DNA from: Vibrio sp. NTOU-M3
Lineage (GTDB): Bacteria > Pseudomonadota > Gammaproteobacteria > Enterobacterales > Vibrionaceae
Length of the DNA stretch: 64,000 bases
NCBI RefSeq assembly: GCF_040869035.1
Contig: NZ_CP162100.1
Location: 558,001-622,000, forward strand
Direction of reading: 5' to 3'
In this document: positions 36,634-47,739 of the stretch, in pieces
Numbering within the stretch: the stretch's first letter is position 1
Layout of the letters: each line of letters begins with the position of its first letter
The notes under the pieces: model-generated
What the model saw: the letters and a program-made list of their open reading frames with translations, nothing else
Databases searched by the model: none
What the model was told of the DNA's origin: nothing
Program-made: the position numbers and the translations under genes

Positions 36634-38196
36634 GTGAGTAAACGTCTACTCAAGTCGGGCATGATCGTCAGTGCGATGACTTTAGTTTCCCGTGTTCTAG
36701 GGTTGGTCCGTGATGTGGTGGTTGCGAACCTCATGGGGGCAGGTGCTAGTGCCGATGTCTTCTTCTTTGCCAATAAGATCCCTAACTTCCTTCGCCGTTT
36801 ATTTGCAGAGGGTGCATTTTCTCAAGCCTTTGTTCCTGTTTTGACGGAGTATCATGCTGCTGGTGACATGAATAAGACGCGAGAGCTGATCGCCAAGGCG
36901 GCAGGTACCCTTGGGGTGATTGTCTCCATTGTTACCATTATTGGTGTATTAGGTTCCGGAGCGGTAACGGCGCTTTTTGGGGCGGGTTGGTTTATTGATT
37001 GGCTTAATGATGGGCCAGCAGCACCTAAATTTGAGCTGGCGAGCTTCATGCTTAAAATTACCTTCCCTTATTTGTGGTTCATTACCTTTGTTGCGCTGTC
37101 TGGGGCAATTTTAAATACGCTGGGTAAATTTGCAGTATCTTCATTTACTCCTGTATTTTTGAATGTGATGATCATCTTATCCGCTTGGTTTATTGCGCCT
37201 CAATTGCCACAACCGGAGGTAGGGCTTGCAATCGGGGTGTTTCTTGGTGGTTTAGTTCAGTTCTTCTTCCAAATTCCTTTTCTTATTAAAGCTGGCGTGA
37301 TGGTGAAGCCGAAATGGGGCTGGCGTGATCCGGGTGTGGTTAAAATTCGCACCTTGATGATCCCCGCGTTATTTGGTGTCTCTGTTAGTCAAATCAACCT
37401 GTTGTTTGATACGTTTATTGCCAGTTTTCTGCAAACGGGTTCAATCAGTTGGCTCTATTACTCTGACCGTTTATTAGAGTTTCCATTAGGATTATTTGGC
37501 ATTGCAATTGCGACCGTTATTTTGCCTGCTTTGTCACGTAAGCACGTCGATGCCCATGGTGAAGGCTTTGCTCACACTATGGACTGGGGCGTTCGTATGG
37601 TGACCTTGTTAGGTATTCCTGCGATGTTGGGGTTAATGGTGTTGGCTAAACCTATGCTCATGGTACTTTTTATGCGTGGTGAGTTTTCTCCACAAGATGT
37701 GCATCAAGCGTCTTTATCGTTGATGGCTTACGCATCTGGTTTGCTGAATTTTATGCTGATTAAAGTTTTGGCTCCGGGTTACTACTCTCGACAAGATACT
37801 AAAACCCCAGTGAAATATGGCATCATCGCGATGGTCTCAAACATGGTATTTAATGCGATTTTTGCGTACTTTTACGGTTACATTGGCTTGGCGATGGCTA
37901 CGGCATTATCTGCATTAGTTAATATGGTTCTCTTATACCGTGGCTTACATCGCGCTGGGGTTTATAAACTGAGCCGCAAGACCGTTTTCTTTATTGGTAA
38001 GTTGGTATTAGCAGGAAGTGCGATGGTCGCGGGGTTAATGTGGCTGCTTGAAGACATGAATGTTTGGCTGACTTGGAGCTTTATCCAGAGAGCATCAACC
38101 TTAGCTGGTTTGATTGCGGTGGGTGGCGTCGTGTATTTGCTGGTTCTTGGCATTTTAGGTGTGCGACTAAAAGATCTAAAAGCAGCGACAGAGTAG
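36634..38196 (+). CDS. murJ: lipid II flippase MurJ
   Basis: MurJ flips lipid II across the inner membrane for peptidoglycan synthesis. The 520-aa MOP-superfamily protein has about 14 hydrophobic segments, with the typical start SKRLLKSGMIVSAMTLVSRVLG and the FFFANKIPNFLRRLFAEGAFSQ stretch bearing essential basic residues. The GTG start has GAGG 5 bases upstream. It diverges from rpsT and is followed by ribF, the conserved vibrio order. Confidence 0.97.
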   Translation: MSKRLLKSGMIVSAMTLVSRVLGLVRDVVVANLMGAGASADVFFFANKIPNFLRRLFAEGAFSQAFVPVLTEYHAAGDMNKTRELIAKAAGTLGVIVSIVTIIGVLGSGAVTALFGAGWFIDWLNDGPAAPKFELASFMLKITFPYLWFITFVALSGAILNTLGKFAVSSFTPVFLNVMIILSAWFIAPQLPQPEVGLAIGVFLGGLVQFFFQIPFLIKAGVMVKPKWGWRDPGVVKIRTLMIPALFGVSVSQINLLFDTFIASFLQTGSISWLYYSDRLLEFPLGLFGIAIATVILPALSRKHVDAHGEGFAHTMDWGVRMVTLLGIPAMLGLMVLAKPMLMVLFMRGEFSPQDVHQASLSLMAYASGLLNFMLIKVLAPGYYSRQDTKTPVKYGIIAMVSNMVFNAIFAYFYGYIGLAMATALSALVNMVLLYRGLHRAGVYKLSRKTVFFIGKLVLAGSAMVAGLMWLLEDMNVWLTWSFIQRASTLAGLIAVGGVVYLLVLGILGVRLKDLKAATE

Positions 38197-38263
38197 CTCT
38201 GATTAGTATATAATCCGTCGGTTTCGCAGCGCGTAAAATTACCTGAGGAAAAATCCGCAACCA

Positions 38264-39208
38264 ATGCAACTTATCCGAGGCATCCATAATATTAAGCCAC
38301 AACATAAAAGGTGTGTGCTGACAATCGGGAATTTTGATGGTGTCCACCTTGGCCATCAAGAAGTTCTTTGCCAAGTTTCTGCTCAGGCAGAAAAACTGGG
38401 CTTACCATCTGTAGTGATGACGTTTGAACCACAGCCGATGGAATTGTTTGCCAAAGATAAAGCGCCAGCGAGATTGACGCGATTACGTGATAAGTACGTT
38501 CAACTGGGTAAGTTGGGCTTAGATCGCCTGCTGTGTGTCAATTTTAATCAGTACTTTGCCAGCTTAAGTGCTGACGCATTTATTCGTGACTTGTTGGTCA
38601 AGCGTTTGGATGTTAAGTTTCTGGTCGTTGGTGATGACTTCTGCTTTGGTCGAGGTCGACAAGGTAACTTCGATATGCTTTTAAAAGCAGGCCAAGAACA
38701 TGGTTTTGAGGTGGTCAGTACGCAAAGTTTCTGTATGCAAAAACAGCGAGTTAGCAGTACTGCGATTCGTGATGCATTAGCCAAAGATAACTTAACTGCT
38801 GCGGCTGAAATGTTAGGGCGTGACTACAGTATTAGTGGCCGTGTAGCTCATGGCCGCAAACTGGGTCGAACAATCGGCTTCCCTACCGCCAATATTCCTT
38901 TAAAACGTTGCGTTTCACCGGTATCTGGTGTCTACGTCGTTCAAGCTCTAGGCTTGGGAAATAAACCTATTGGTGGTGTCGCGAATATTGGAAATAGACC
39001 CACTGTAAATGGTGTCCGCCAACAACTTGAAGTACATTTATTCGACTTTCATGCCAATTTATATGGCAAGCAATTAGAAATTGTACTTTTACATAAGCTG
39101 CGAGATGAGCATAAATTTGACTCTTTTGACGCTTTAAAACAACAAATTGAATTGGATGCTGAGGCAGCAAGGGTGTGGCTGCGTCAGCTTGAAGACCAAG
39201 CGGTTTAG
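38264..39208 (+). CDS. ribF: bifunctional riboflavin kinase / FAD synthetase
   Basis: RibF makes FMN from riboflavin and then FAD. The 314-aa protein has an N-terminal nucleotidyltransferase domain with GNFDGVHLGHQ near residue 22 and a C-terminal kinase domain with GRTIGFPTANI near residue 203. No FMN riboswitch was seen upstream. It begins the ribF-ileS-lspA-fkpB-ispH cluster. Confidence 0.97.
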   Translation: MQLIRGIHNIKPQHKRCVLTIGNFDGVHLGHQEVLCQVSAQAEKLGLPSVVMTFEPQPMELFAKDKAPARLTRLRDKYVQLGKLGLDRLLCVNFNQYFASLSADAFIRDLLVKRLDVKFLVVGDDFCFGRGRQGNFDMLLKAGQEHGFEVVSTQSFCMQKQRVSSTAIRDALAKDNLTAAAEMLGRDYSISGRVAHGRKLGRTIGFPTANIPLKRCVSPVSGVYVVQALGLGNKPIGGVANIGNRPTVNGVRQQLEVHLFDFHANLYGKQLEIVLLHKLRDEHKFDSFDALKQQIELDAEAARVWLRQLEDQAV

Positions 39209-39263
39209 TTCGCTGCTTGGCATAATGTCTAACTGTCACCCAACACAACGGAATTAAGAATCG

Positions 39264-42092
39264 ATGAGTGAGTATAAAGATACCCTGAACCTTCCTGAAA
39301 CAGGGTTTCCGATGCGTGGCAATCTGGCGAATCGTGAGCCAGAAATGCTTAAGCGTTGGTATAAAGAAGACCTTTACGGTGAGATCCGTAAAGCGAAGAA
39401 AGGCAAAAAATCTTTCGTTCTACATGATGGCCCTCCATATGCGAATGGTGACATTCACATTGGCCACGCACTAAATAAGATTCTTAAAGACATTATTATT
39501 AAATCCAAAACACTTTCTGGTTTTGATGCACCGTACATTCCTGGTTGGGACTGTCACGGTCTACCAATTGAACTAATGGTAGAAAAGAAAAAAGGCAAAC
39601 CAGGCCAAAAAATTTCTGCGGCTGAGTTCCGTGAAGAGTGTCGTAAGTACGCGGCAGGTCAGGTTGAAGGTCAAAAAGAGAGCTTCAAACGCCTAGGTAT
39701 CATGGGTGAGTGGGACAAACCTTACCGCACGATGGATTTTGCAACTGAAGCAAACATCATCCGTGCCCTGGGTAAGATTGCTGATAACGGCCACTTGCTT
39801 AAAGGTTTTAAACCTGTTCACTGGTGTACCGACTGTGGTTCAGCGCTTGCTGAGGCAGAAGTTGAGTACAAAGATAAAGTATCTCCTTCGATTGATGTTC
39901 GCTTTAAAGCAGCAGATGCAGCGGCACTTATCTCTAAATTTGACCTAAATGAAGGTCACGAAGGTGAAGGTGATATCTCAATTGTTATCTGGACAACCAC
40001 ACCGTGGACTCTGCCAGCAAACCGCGCAGTATGTCTACGTGATGATCTAGAGTACGTGCTTATCCAAGTCGAAGGCGAAGTGAAAGAACGTATCATTGTT
40101 GCGTCTGAACTAGCTAAAGATGTGATGGATCGTGCAGGTATCGAGCATTTCCATAATCTTGGTTTTGCGAAAGGTGCGGATCTTGAACTTACTCAGTTCC
40201 AACATCCGTTCTACGACTTCACTGTACCTGCAATCCTTGGTGATCACGTAACTACTGATTCTGGTACGGGTGTGGTTCATACTGCTCCTGGCCACGGTCA
40301 AGAAGACTTTGCGGTAGGTAACAAGTACGATCTAGAAGTAGCGAACCCTGTAGGTTCAAACGGTGTTTACCTACCAGATACAGAGCTATTTGCTGGTCAG
40401 CACGTATTTAAAGCAAATGACGCAGTTGTTGAAACGCTGAAAGAGAAAGGCGCACTTCTTCATCACCACGCTTACGAGCACAGCTATCCACACTGTTGGC
40501 GTCATAAAACTCCAATCATCTTCCGTGCAACACCACAGTGGTTCGTATCTATGGATCAAGCTGGCCTACGTGCAAAAGCGCTAGAGTCAATCAAAGGTGT
40601 TGAGTGGATGCCAGAGTGGGGTCAAAGCCGTATCGAAGGTATGATCGAAGGTCGCCCTGAGTGGTGTATCTCTCGTCAACGTACTTGGGGTGTGCCAATC
40701 GCTCTGTTCGTTCACAAAGAAACAGCAGAACTTCATCCAAACACACTAGAGCTTATCGAGAAGGTTGCTCAGTTGGTGGAAGAAAAAGGTATTCAAGCTT
40801 GGTGGGATCTAGAAATCTCTGACCTACTAGGTGAAGAAGCGGACAAGTACGAAAAAGTACTCGATACGTTAGACGTATGGTTCGATTCAGGTGTTACACA
40901 CTACTCAGTAGTTGACGCTCGTGAAGAGTACAACGGCAGCAGCGCTGACCTATACCTAGAAGGTTCAGACCAACACCGTGGTTGGTTCCAATCTTCACTA
41001 ATTTCATCTATCGCGATGAAAGATGAAGCACCATACAAGCAAGTGTTAACTCACGGCTTCGTAGTTGATGGTCACGGCCGCAAGATGTCGAAATCTATCG
41101 GTAACGTAGTTGCACCAAAAGATGTAACCAACAAACTAGGTGCAGATATTCTGCGTCTATGGGTAGCATCTACCGACTACACAGGCGAAGTAGCAGTATC
41201 TGATGAGATCCTGAAGCGTTCTGCTGATGCGTACCGTCGTATTCGTAACACGGCACGCTTCTTCCTAGCAAACCTAAGCGGCTTTAACCCTGCGACAGAT
41301 ATTATTCCAGCAGAGGAAATGGTTGCGCTAGACCGTTGGGCTGTAGGCCGCGCACTAGCTGCTCAAGAAGAGATTGTAAAAGCATACGGTGAGTACAACA
41401 CTCACGCGGTAACTCAGCGTCTAATGCAGTTCTGTTCAATTGAAATGGGTTCGTTCTACCTAGACGTAATTAAAGACCGTCAGTACACAGCGAAACGTGG
41501 CGGCCACGCTCAACGTAGCTGTCAGACTGCGCTTTACTACATCGTAGAAGCTCTAGTTCGTTGGATGGCACCTATCATGTCATTCACTGCAGATGAAATC
41601 TGGAATGAGATGCCGGGCGAGCGTGAGAAGTTTGTCTTCACTGGTGAGTGGTTCGATGGTCTATTCGGTCTTGCCGAAGGCGAAGAGCTAAACAACGAGT
41701 TCTGGTCTGACGTTCAAGCGGTTCGTGGTGGCGTGAACAAGCTGCTAGAAGACGCTCGTAAAGACAAGACTATTGGTGGCTCTTTGCAAGCAGAAGTAAC
41801 GCTATACGCAGATGACGCACTAGCAGCGAAGCTAGGCAAGCTTGAAGATGAACTGCGTTTTGCGCTACTAACTTCAGCGGCAGTTGTTAAGCCTCTAAGC
41901 GAGAAGTCTGGCGCTGCACAAGCGACGGATGTAGAAGGTCTGTTTGTTGAAGTGAAAGCGACCGAAAACGAGAAGTGTGACCGTTGCTGGCACCACACGC
42001 CGGACGTAGGCACCATCGCGGGTCATGAGAAGATCTGTGGTCGCTGTGTATCGAACGTAGACGGCGAAGGTGAAAAGCGTCAGTACGCTTAA
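39264..42092 (+). CDS. ileS: isoleucyl-tRNA synthetase
   Basis: IleS charges tRNA-Ile. The 942-aa protein is class I, with HIGH at 65-68 and KMSKS at 607-611. The C-terminal zinc site CDRCWHH...CGRCV is present, as in the E. coli type. Codon use shows high expression. lspA follows after a hairpin-T-run. Confidence 0.98.
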   Translation: MSEYKDTLNLPETGFPMRGNLANREPEMLKRWYKEDLYGEIRKAKKGKKSFVLHDGPPYANGDIHIGHALNKILKDIIIKSKTLSGFDAPYIPGWDCHGLPIELMVEKKKGKPGQKISAAEFREECRKYAAGQVEGQKESFKRLGIMGEWDKPYRTMDFATEANIIRALGKIADNGHLLKGFKPVHWCTDCGSALAEAEVEYKDKVSPSIDVRFKAADAAALISKFDLNEGHEGEGDISIVIWTTTPWTLPANRAVCLRDDLEYVLIQVEGEVKERIIVASELAKDVMDRAGIEHFHNLGFAKGADLELTQFQHPFYDFTVPAILGDHVTTDSGTGVVHTAPGHGQEDFAVGNKYDLEVANPVGSNGVYLPDTELFAGQHVFKANDAVVETLKEKGALLHHHAYEHSYPHCWRHKTPIIFRATPQWFVSMDQAGLRAKALESIKGVEWMPEWGQSRIEGMIEGRPEWCISRQRTWGVPIALFVHKETAELHPNTLELIEKVAQLVEEKGIQAWWDLEISDLLGEEADKYEKVLDTLDVWFDSGVTHYSVVDAREEYNGSSADLYLEGSDQHRGWFQSSLISSIAMKDEAPYKQVLTHGFVVDGHGRKMSKSIGNVVAPKDVTNKLGADILRLWVASTDYTGEVAVSDEILKRSADAYRRIRNTARFFLANLSGFNPATDIIPAEEMVALDRWAVGRALAAQEEIVKAYGEYNTHAVTQRLMQFCSIEMGSFYLDVIKDRQYTAKRGGHAQRSCQTALYYIVEALVRWMAPIMSFTADEIWNEMPGEREKFVFTGEWFDGLFGLAEGEELNNEFWSDVQAVRGGVNKLLEDARKDKTIGGSLQAEVTLYADDALAAKLGKLEDELRFALLTSAAVVKPLSEKSGAAQATDVEGLFVEVKATENEKCDRCWHHTPDVGTIAGHEKICGRCVSNVDGEGEKRQYA

Positions 42093-42118
42093 TACATTGA
42101 ACTTTATTTAGCTTTTAC

Positions 42119-42146
42119 AGCCCCAGTAATTACTGGGGCTATTTTT
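42119..42146 (+). terminator. hairpin with T-run between ileS and lspA
   Basis: AGCCCCAGTAA is followed at once by its exact complement, then ATTTTT. The lspA ribosome site (AGGA, 42147-42150) begins directly after the T-run. It looks like a terminator inside the operon, or an attenuator lowering lspA expression. Confidence 0.6.
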
Positions 42147-42155
42147 AGGAATCCT

Positions 42156-42665
42156 ATGAGCGAACAAGCACTCACAATCAAACAATCAGGTGTGCGCTGG
42201 CTATGGTTAGCGTTGGTGATTTTCCTTGCTGATATCGGCATTAAGCTTTTTGTTATGGACAACATGGGTTATGGCTGGGCGAATCGTATTGAGGTTCTAC
42301 CATTCTTCAATCTGCTTTATGTCCATAACTACGGAGCTGCTTTTAGCTTTTTGAGTGATCAAGCTGGTTGGCAACGTTGGTTCTTTACCGGGATTGCATT
42401 TGTCGTCACCGGTATGTTGACCTACTGGATGAGTAAATTACCAGCGAAAGAGAAATGGAATAACATCGCCTATGCGTTGATCATCGGTGGTGCTGTTGGC
42501 AATGTGTTTGATCGCGTTGTGCATGGCTTTGTGGTTGATTACCTTGATTTCTTCTGGGGAGATTATCATTGGCCTGCATTTAATCTAGCAGATACCGCCA
42601 TTTGCATTGGTGCTGCAATGATCATCTTAGATAGTTTTCGTAAAAAAGAAGACGTGAAAGCATAG
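42156..42665 (+). CDS. lspA: lipoprotein signal peptidase (signal peptidase II)
   Basis: LspA cleaves the signal peptide of diacylated prolipoproteins. The 169-aa inner-membrane protein has four segments and the two catalytic aspartates in [10 protein letters not shown] and FNLADTAIC. Together with lgt at 31.4 kb, two of the three lipoprotein-maturation enzymes lie in this window. Confidence 0.97.
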   Translation: MSEQALTIKQSGVRWLWLALVIFLADIGIKLFVMDNMGYGWANRIEVLPFFNLLYVHNYGAAFSFLSDQAGWQRWFFTGIAFVVTGMLTYWMSKLPAKEKWNNIAYALIIGGAVGNVFDRVVHGFVVDYLDFFWGDYHWPAFNLADTAICIGAAMIILDSFRKKEDVKA

Positions 42666-42690
42666 GTTGTGAAAAACCTCGAATAACCCT

Positions 42691-42722
42691 AAGCGCTGTC
42701 TGTTGATTCAGACAGCGCTTTC
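42691..42722 (+). terminator. 12-bp hairpin between lspA and fkpB
   Basis: AAGCGCTGTCTG and its exact complement flank TTGATT. Only a weak T-stretch follows (TTTCTAAT), so it may be a partial terminator or an mRNA processing or stability stem. Confidence 0.5.
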
Positions 42723-42771
42723 TAATATAAGAACAGTTAAAAATTAAAGATCACTTCAAGGAAGCCGTAAC

Positions 42772-43203
42772 GTGACAATTATTAGCCAAAACTCTGCAGT
42801 AACGCTGCATTTTACTATAAAAATGAAAGACGGCTCCGTAGCCGACAGTACGCATAATATGGGTAAGCCAGCTAAGTTAATTATTGGTGACGGCAGCTTG
42901 AGTGATAATTTTGAACAATGTCTACTAGGGCTGGCTGTAGGCGAGCATAAGTCGATTGAGTTGAATGCCGCTGATGCGTTTGGTATGCCAAATCCTGACA
43001 ATATTCATCATATGGATCGCACCAAATTTGTCGGTGATGCAGAAGTGGAAGTTGGTACCATTATGGCTTTTAGTGGCCCTGATGGTGTTGAGATCCCTGG
43101 CATCATTACTGAGATTGCGGGAGATTCAGTGACGGTCGACTTCAACCACCCATTAGCTGGGCAAGATGTGACTTTTGAAGTTGAGATTTTGTCAGTAGAA
43201 TAA
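42772..43203 (+). CDS. fkpB: FKBP-type peptidyl-prolyl isomerase, SlpA type
   Basis: The 143-aa protein is a cytoplasmic FKBP with an inserted IF domain, like E. coli SlpA/FkpB. It opens with the SVTLHFTIKMKDGSVADST pattern and has GDGSLSDNFEQCLLGLAVGE. Members are prolyl isomerases and chaperones. The GTG start has AAGGA 9 bases upstream. It lies between lspA and ispH, the conserved order. Confidence 0.95.
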   Translation: MTIISQNSAVTLHFTIKMKDGSVADSTHNMGKPAKLIIGDGSLSDNFEQCLLGLAVGEHKSIELNAADAFGMPNPDNIHHMDRTKFVGDAEVEVGTIMAFSGPDGVEIPGIITEIAGDSVTVDFNHPLAGQDVTFEVEILSVE

Positions 43204-43227
43204 GCGCCCAAAGAAGATAATGATTCC

Positions 43228-44190
43228 ATGAGCAATGCAATGAAAATCCTATTAGCTAATCCTCGAGGCTTTTGTGCTGGTGTTGATCGTGCGATCAGCA
43301 TCGTTGAGCGTGCACTTGAGATGTATCAGCCACCTATCTATGTTCGCCATGAAGTCGTGCACAACCGCTTTGTGGTTGAAGGTCTAAAACAGCGTGGTGC
43401 GATCTTTGTCGAAGAGTTGCATGAAGTGCCCGATGATAACATCGTGATCTTTTCTGCTCATGGTGTCTCTCAAGCAGTACGTAAAGAAGCCAAAGAGCGT
43501 GATTTGACGGTGTTTGATGCCACTTGCCCACTGGTGACTAAAGTTCATATGGAAGTGGCACGTGCCAGCCGTAAGAGCATGGAAGTTGTGCTGATCGGCC
43601 ATGCCGGCCACCCAGAAGTAGAAGGGACGATGGGCCAGTACGCAAGTACTGAAGGTGGTATGTATTTGGTTGAAACTCCTGCTGATGTTGAGCAGTTAAA
43701 AGCCAAAGTGAAAGATCCGAGCAATTTGCACTATGTAAGCCAAACGACTCTTTCTGTGGATGAAACTGCGGATGTGATTGCAGAGCTTCGCCGTGCTTTC
43801 CCTGACATCCAAGGACCACGTAAAGATGACATCTGTTATGCCACTCAAAACCGCCAAGATGCGGTACGAGAACTGGCTCAAAGTGTGGATGTGGTTGTAG
43901 TTGTTGGTTCTAAGAACTCGTCGAATTCAACCCGTTTGAAAGAACTGGCTGAAAAGTTAGGCACGCCAGGTTACTTGACTGACTGCCCTGAAGACATCAA
44001 ACCAGAATGGTTTGAAGGGAAAGTAAAAGTTGGAGTCACCGCTGGTGCATCAGCACCTGAAGAGCTTGTTAATCAGATCTTAAATCGCATTCAAGAGTTG
44101 GGTGCAGAAACGGTTGAAGAAGTACTAGGTCGAGAAGAGAACATGTTCTTCGAAGTGCCAAAAGAACTTCAAATCAAGCAAGTAGACTGA
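43228..44190 (+). CDS. ispH: 4-hydroxy-3-methylbut-2-enyl diphosphate reductase
   Basis: IspH is the last enzyme of the MEP isoprenoid pathway, an iron-sulfur protein that makes IPP and DMAPP. The 320-aa protein has the three cluster cysteines ([25 protein letters not shown]) and [10 protein letters not shown]. The conserved family start is the Met at residue 5 ([10 protein letters not shown], 43240). Neither ATG has a strong ribosome site, so the exact start is unsettled. Confidence 0.97.
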   Translation: MSNAMKILLANPRGFCAGVDRAISIVERALEMYQPPIYVRHEVVHNRFVVEGLKQRGAIFVEELHEVPDDNIVIFSAHGVSQAVRKEAKERDLTVFDATCPLVTKVHMEVARASRKSMEVVLIGHAGHPEVEGTMGQYASTEGGMYLVETPADVEQLKAKVKDPSNLHYVSQTTLSVDETADVIAELRRAFPDIQGPRKDDICYATQNRQDAVRELAQSVDVVVVVGSKNSSNSTRLKELAEKLGTPGYLTDCPEDIKPEWFEGKVKVGVTAGASAPEELVNQILNRIQELGAETVEEVLGREENMFFEVPKELQIKQVD

Positions 44191-44241
44191 TGCTGATTGA
44201 GATGAAAGTCAGATTGCTCTCATTTTTATATCAATGAAAAG

Positions 44242-44268
44242 AAAAGGGTTCCAAGCGGAACCCTTTTT
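44242..44268. terminator. bidirectional terminator between ispH and cstA
   Basis: AAAGGGTTCC pairs with GGAACCCTTT around AAGC, flanked by A and T runs. Confidence 0.87.
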
Positions 44269-44292
44269 AATGCAAGTAAAGTGGTCAATGGA

Positions 44293-45777
44293 TTAAGCAG
44301 TTTCTGTTACGGTTGATGCTTTTTCTTCATCCGGCAGCTCGGTTTCCCCTTTGCCTTTTGAAGTTTTAATCACGTAAGTGGCCACCGCTAGGGCAAATAC
44401 GATACCGCTGATGGTTGAAATCTGCATTGGTAGGCCAAAACCTAATGTGCTGTTGTTAAGAATGAAGGTCACACATACGGTAGTCATAAACACTGCTGGT
44501 ACTGTGGTGATCCAGTGCAGTTTATTGTGGCGCAGTAGATAAGCCGAGGCAGTCCACAGCATCATTACAGCCGTTGATTGGTTAGCAAAGCCGAAGTAAC
44601 GCCAGATGATACCGAAATCAACTTGAGTCAAGATGCCACCAAGAATGAACAGTGGTACTGCCATCATTAGGCGATTACGTAGAGCTTTTTGATCTACATT
44701 GAAGTATTCAGCAAGAATCAAGCGGCTAGAGCGGAATGCTGTGTCTCCAGAGGTAATTGGCAGAATCACTACACCTAGGAAAGCAATCACACCACCGAAT
44801 ACACCTAGTAAGCCAAATGATGCGCTGTATACGACGTTACCTGGGCCACCATTCTTCACTGCTTCTGATAGTGCATCTAGATTGCCGAAGAAAGAGAGCG
44901 CGACAGCACACCAAATTAGGGCGATCACACCTTCACCAATCATTGCTCCGTAAAAGACGAAGCGGCCATTTTTCTCATTTTCCATGCAGCGTGCCATTAA
45001 AGGAGACTGCGTAGCATGGAAGCCAGAGATTGCGCCACAAGCAATCGTGATAAATAGAGCAGGCCACAACGGCATATCATTTGGGTTTAGGTTAGTGAAC
45101 ATGTCACTGACTTGGAAATCTCCCATCACGGTATGTTCGCTAGAGAAAGCGACAGCAGTGATTAGACCAACTGACATGAAAATAAGTAGCGCGCCAAACA
45201 GTGGGTAGAAACGGCCGATGATCTTATCGACAGGTACAATTGTAGCGATGATGTAGTAAGCAAAAATTACTACCACCATTGAAGTCATAGTAACGGAGAA
45301 GCCAGTTTGGTCGTTGATCAGGTTAGTGATCATGCCCGCTGGTGCAGATACGAATACAACACCAACCAATAGCAGAAGGATAATGGCAAAAATGTTCATG
45401 AAATGTTTTGCGCCATTACCCAAGTAGCGGCCTGTAATGGTTGGCACCGAAGCACCGCCGTTACGCACAGACAACATGCCAGAGAAATAATCATGGACGG
45501 CACCTGCAAAGATACAACCCATCACAATCCAAAGCATTGCAGCTGGACCATACAGCGCACCCATTATCGGACCAAAGATTGGGCCAACGCCCGCAATGTT
45601 CAATAACTGAACAAGGTAAACTTTCTTGGTCGACATAGGAACATAGTCAACACCATCCGTTTTGGTGTGGGCTGGTGTTTGGCGTTTCTCATTAATACCA
45701 AAAATTTTTTCGACGAAGGCGCCGTAAATAAAGTATCCGCCAATCAGGGCTGCGACACAGGTTAAAAACCACAACAT
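44293..45777 (-). CDS. cstA: CstA-family transporter (likely pyruvate or peptide uptake)
   Basis: The 494-aa inner-membrane protein has many hydrophobic segments and CstA-family marks (VGPIFGPIMGALYGP near 65, GAVHDYFSGMLS, GFHATQSPLMARC). It is about 200 residues shorter than E. coli CstA (about 700 aa), as expected for the short vibrio form. E. coli CstA and BtsT import pyruvate. BtsT is switched on by BtsSR, and a BtsSR-like pair is 4 kb away here. I recall that V. campbellii BtsSR controls a pyruvate carrier named BtsU, which this could be. AAGGA precedes the ATG. A phased repeat array lies upstream. Confidence 0.88.
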   Translation of the reverse strand: MLWFLTCVAALIGGYFIYGAFVEKIFGINEKRQTPAHTKTDGVDYVPMSTKKVYLVQLLNIAGVGPIFGPIMGALYGPAAMLWIVMGCIFAGAVHDYFSGMLSVRNGGASVPTITGRYLGNGAKHFMNIFAIILLLLVGVVFVSAPAGMITNLINDQTGFSVTMTSMVVVIFAYYIIATIVPVDKIIGRFYPLFGALLIFMSVGLITAVAFSSEHTVMGDFQVSDMFTNLNPNDMPLWPALFITIACGAISGFHATQSPLMARCMENEKNGRFVFYGAMIGEGVIALIWCAVALSFFGNLDALSEAVKNGGPGNVVYSASFGLLGVFGGVIAFLGVVILPITSGDTAFRSSRLILAEYFNVDQKALRNRLMMAVPLFILGGILTQVDFGIIWRYFGFANQSTAVMMLWTASAYLLRHNKLHWITTVPAVFMTTVCVTFILNNSTLGFGLPMQISTISGIVFALAVATYVIKTSKGKGETELPDEEKASTVTETA

Positions 45778-45857
45778 AGCAACTATCCTTAAATGAATTT
45801 TATAAGCTCACGTTGAATACTAAGAGACCCAGAGGCAACAAACATCCAGTTTTATGG

Positions 45858-45945
45858 CGAGTGGTCGTATGGGGGCGTTAGTGGCAAATAACTCAATTAA
45901 GTGGTTTTTACTGATTGCCGGTGGCGCTAAGAGTGATTTAGTGGT
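45858..45945 (-). promoter_or_regulatory. five direct repeats at exact 20-bp spacing, candidate BtsR (LytTR) binding array
   Basis: GTGG begins at 45861, 45881, 45901, 45921 and 45941, each time preceded by A or G and followed by T or C. On the strand reading toward cstA the units are RCCACY: ACCACTCG, GCCACTAA, ACCACTTA, GCCACCGG and ACCACTAA. As I recall, E. coli BtsR binds two ACC(G/A)CT(C/T)A repeats about 21 bp apart. The array starts 81 bases before the cstA ATG. Confidence 0.6.
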
Positions 45946-45981
45946 TTGATGGCGTTGAAAAGAAGATTGAAAGGAAAATCA

Positions 45982-46326
45982 ATGAATAAAAAACTCACAA
46001 TTGGAAGCTTGGTGTTGTTGCTAAGTGCATGTGCGTCGAGTCCTGAGCAGTTGGCGAAAGAGGGGGATTGGTTTCAGATCGGTTATCAAGATGCAATCAG
46101 TGGTCACACTGAGCGGTCTTATAAAGAGCTAATGGATCTGGGTGCGGTCAAACAAGACGATTACGAGCAAGGTTACAGTGAAGGGGTAACGGAATATTGT
46201 AATCCGAATTTTGCCTATCAGATTGGCTTATCAGGGCAATATTACGAAGGGATTTGTGAAGGAACGGCGCAGGCACAAAAATTTCGTATGGAGTGGCAAC
46301 GTGGTTGGAATGAACACAGCCAATAA
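45982..46326 (+). CDS. DUF2799-like lipoprotein
   Basis: The 114-aa protein has a lipoprotein signal peptide with lipobox LSAC (Cys near 18). The mature part has repeated G-Y/W-x-D/E helices (QIGYQDAISGH, EQGYSEGV, GICEGTAQAQ) and two more Cys, the DUF2799 style. No role is known. ATG 45982 with AAAGGA 8 bases upstream is preferred over the open frame from 45946. It diverges from cstA and shares the phased repeat array as upstream DNA. Confidence 0.75.
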   Translation: MNKKLTIGSLVLLLSACASSPEQLAKEGDWFQIGYQDAISGHTERSYKELMDLGAVKQDDYEQGYSEGVTEYCNPNFAYQIGLSGQYYEGICEGTAQAQKFRMEWQRGWNEHSQ

Positions 46327-46437
46327 CGCCGTCTCTTAAATAAGACGTCATGGTGGCTTGTTTTTGCTCTGACATTTGAACTGGATCACTTTGTTGTAAT
46401 TCACCGATTAATGGTTCATTAGAAGAGAAGTCACAAA

Positions 46438-46767
46438 ATGAGAAAGCTATTACTTGTTGGTTTAGTGCTGTTGCCATTGACTGCTGGTGCAAGCAACGCG
46501 TTAAAAGAGACGATCAAAATGAAGCGTAAATACGATCATAATAAGCATCGCATTACCAACACGATCAACAATACCCAGCGCAATATCAAAGAGCTCTCAA
46601 ATGGCACTTATGTTGAAAACCAACTTAAGCGTGAAGTGAATCAGGCGACAGACAAATACACTGATAAAGTCGATCGGGTGAAAAATATGACCAACCCGAA
46701 TGAAATCAAGCGCCGCGCAAAAAATGAAGCCAATCGCCAGTTTGATGAATGGTTATACGAAGAGTAA
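46438..46767 (+). CDS. small secreted, charged hypothetical protein
   Basis: I do not recognise this 109-aa protein. It has a clear Sec signal peptide (MRKLLLVGLVLLPLTAGA). The rest is almost all polar and charged, rich in Asn, Lys and Arg, probably a long helix or coiled coil with no Cys. It likely resides in the periplasm. It follows the DUF2799 lipoprotein gene by 111 bases on the same strand and ends at a strong terminator shared with murQ. Confidence 0.7.
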   Translation: MRKLLLVGLVLLPLTAGASNALKETIKMKRKYDHNKHRITNTINNTQRNIKELSNGTYVENQLKREVNQATDKYTDKVDRVKNMTNPNEIKRRAKNEANRQFDEWLYEE

Positions 46768-46797
46768 AAAAAGGTGACCAAAAGGTCACCTTTTTTT
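46766..46797. terminator. bidirectional terminator before murQ stop
   Basis: AAGGTGACC pairs with GGTCACCTT around AAAA, with seven A before and seven T after. Confidence 0.93.
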
Positions 46798-47739
<942 letters not shown>

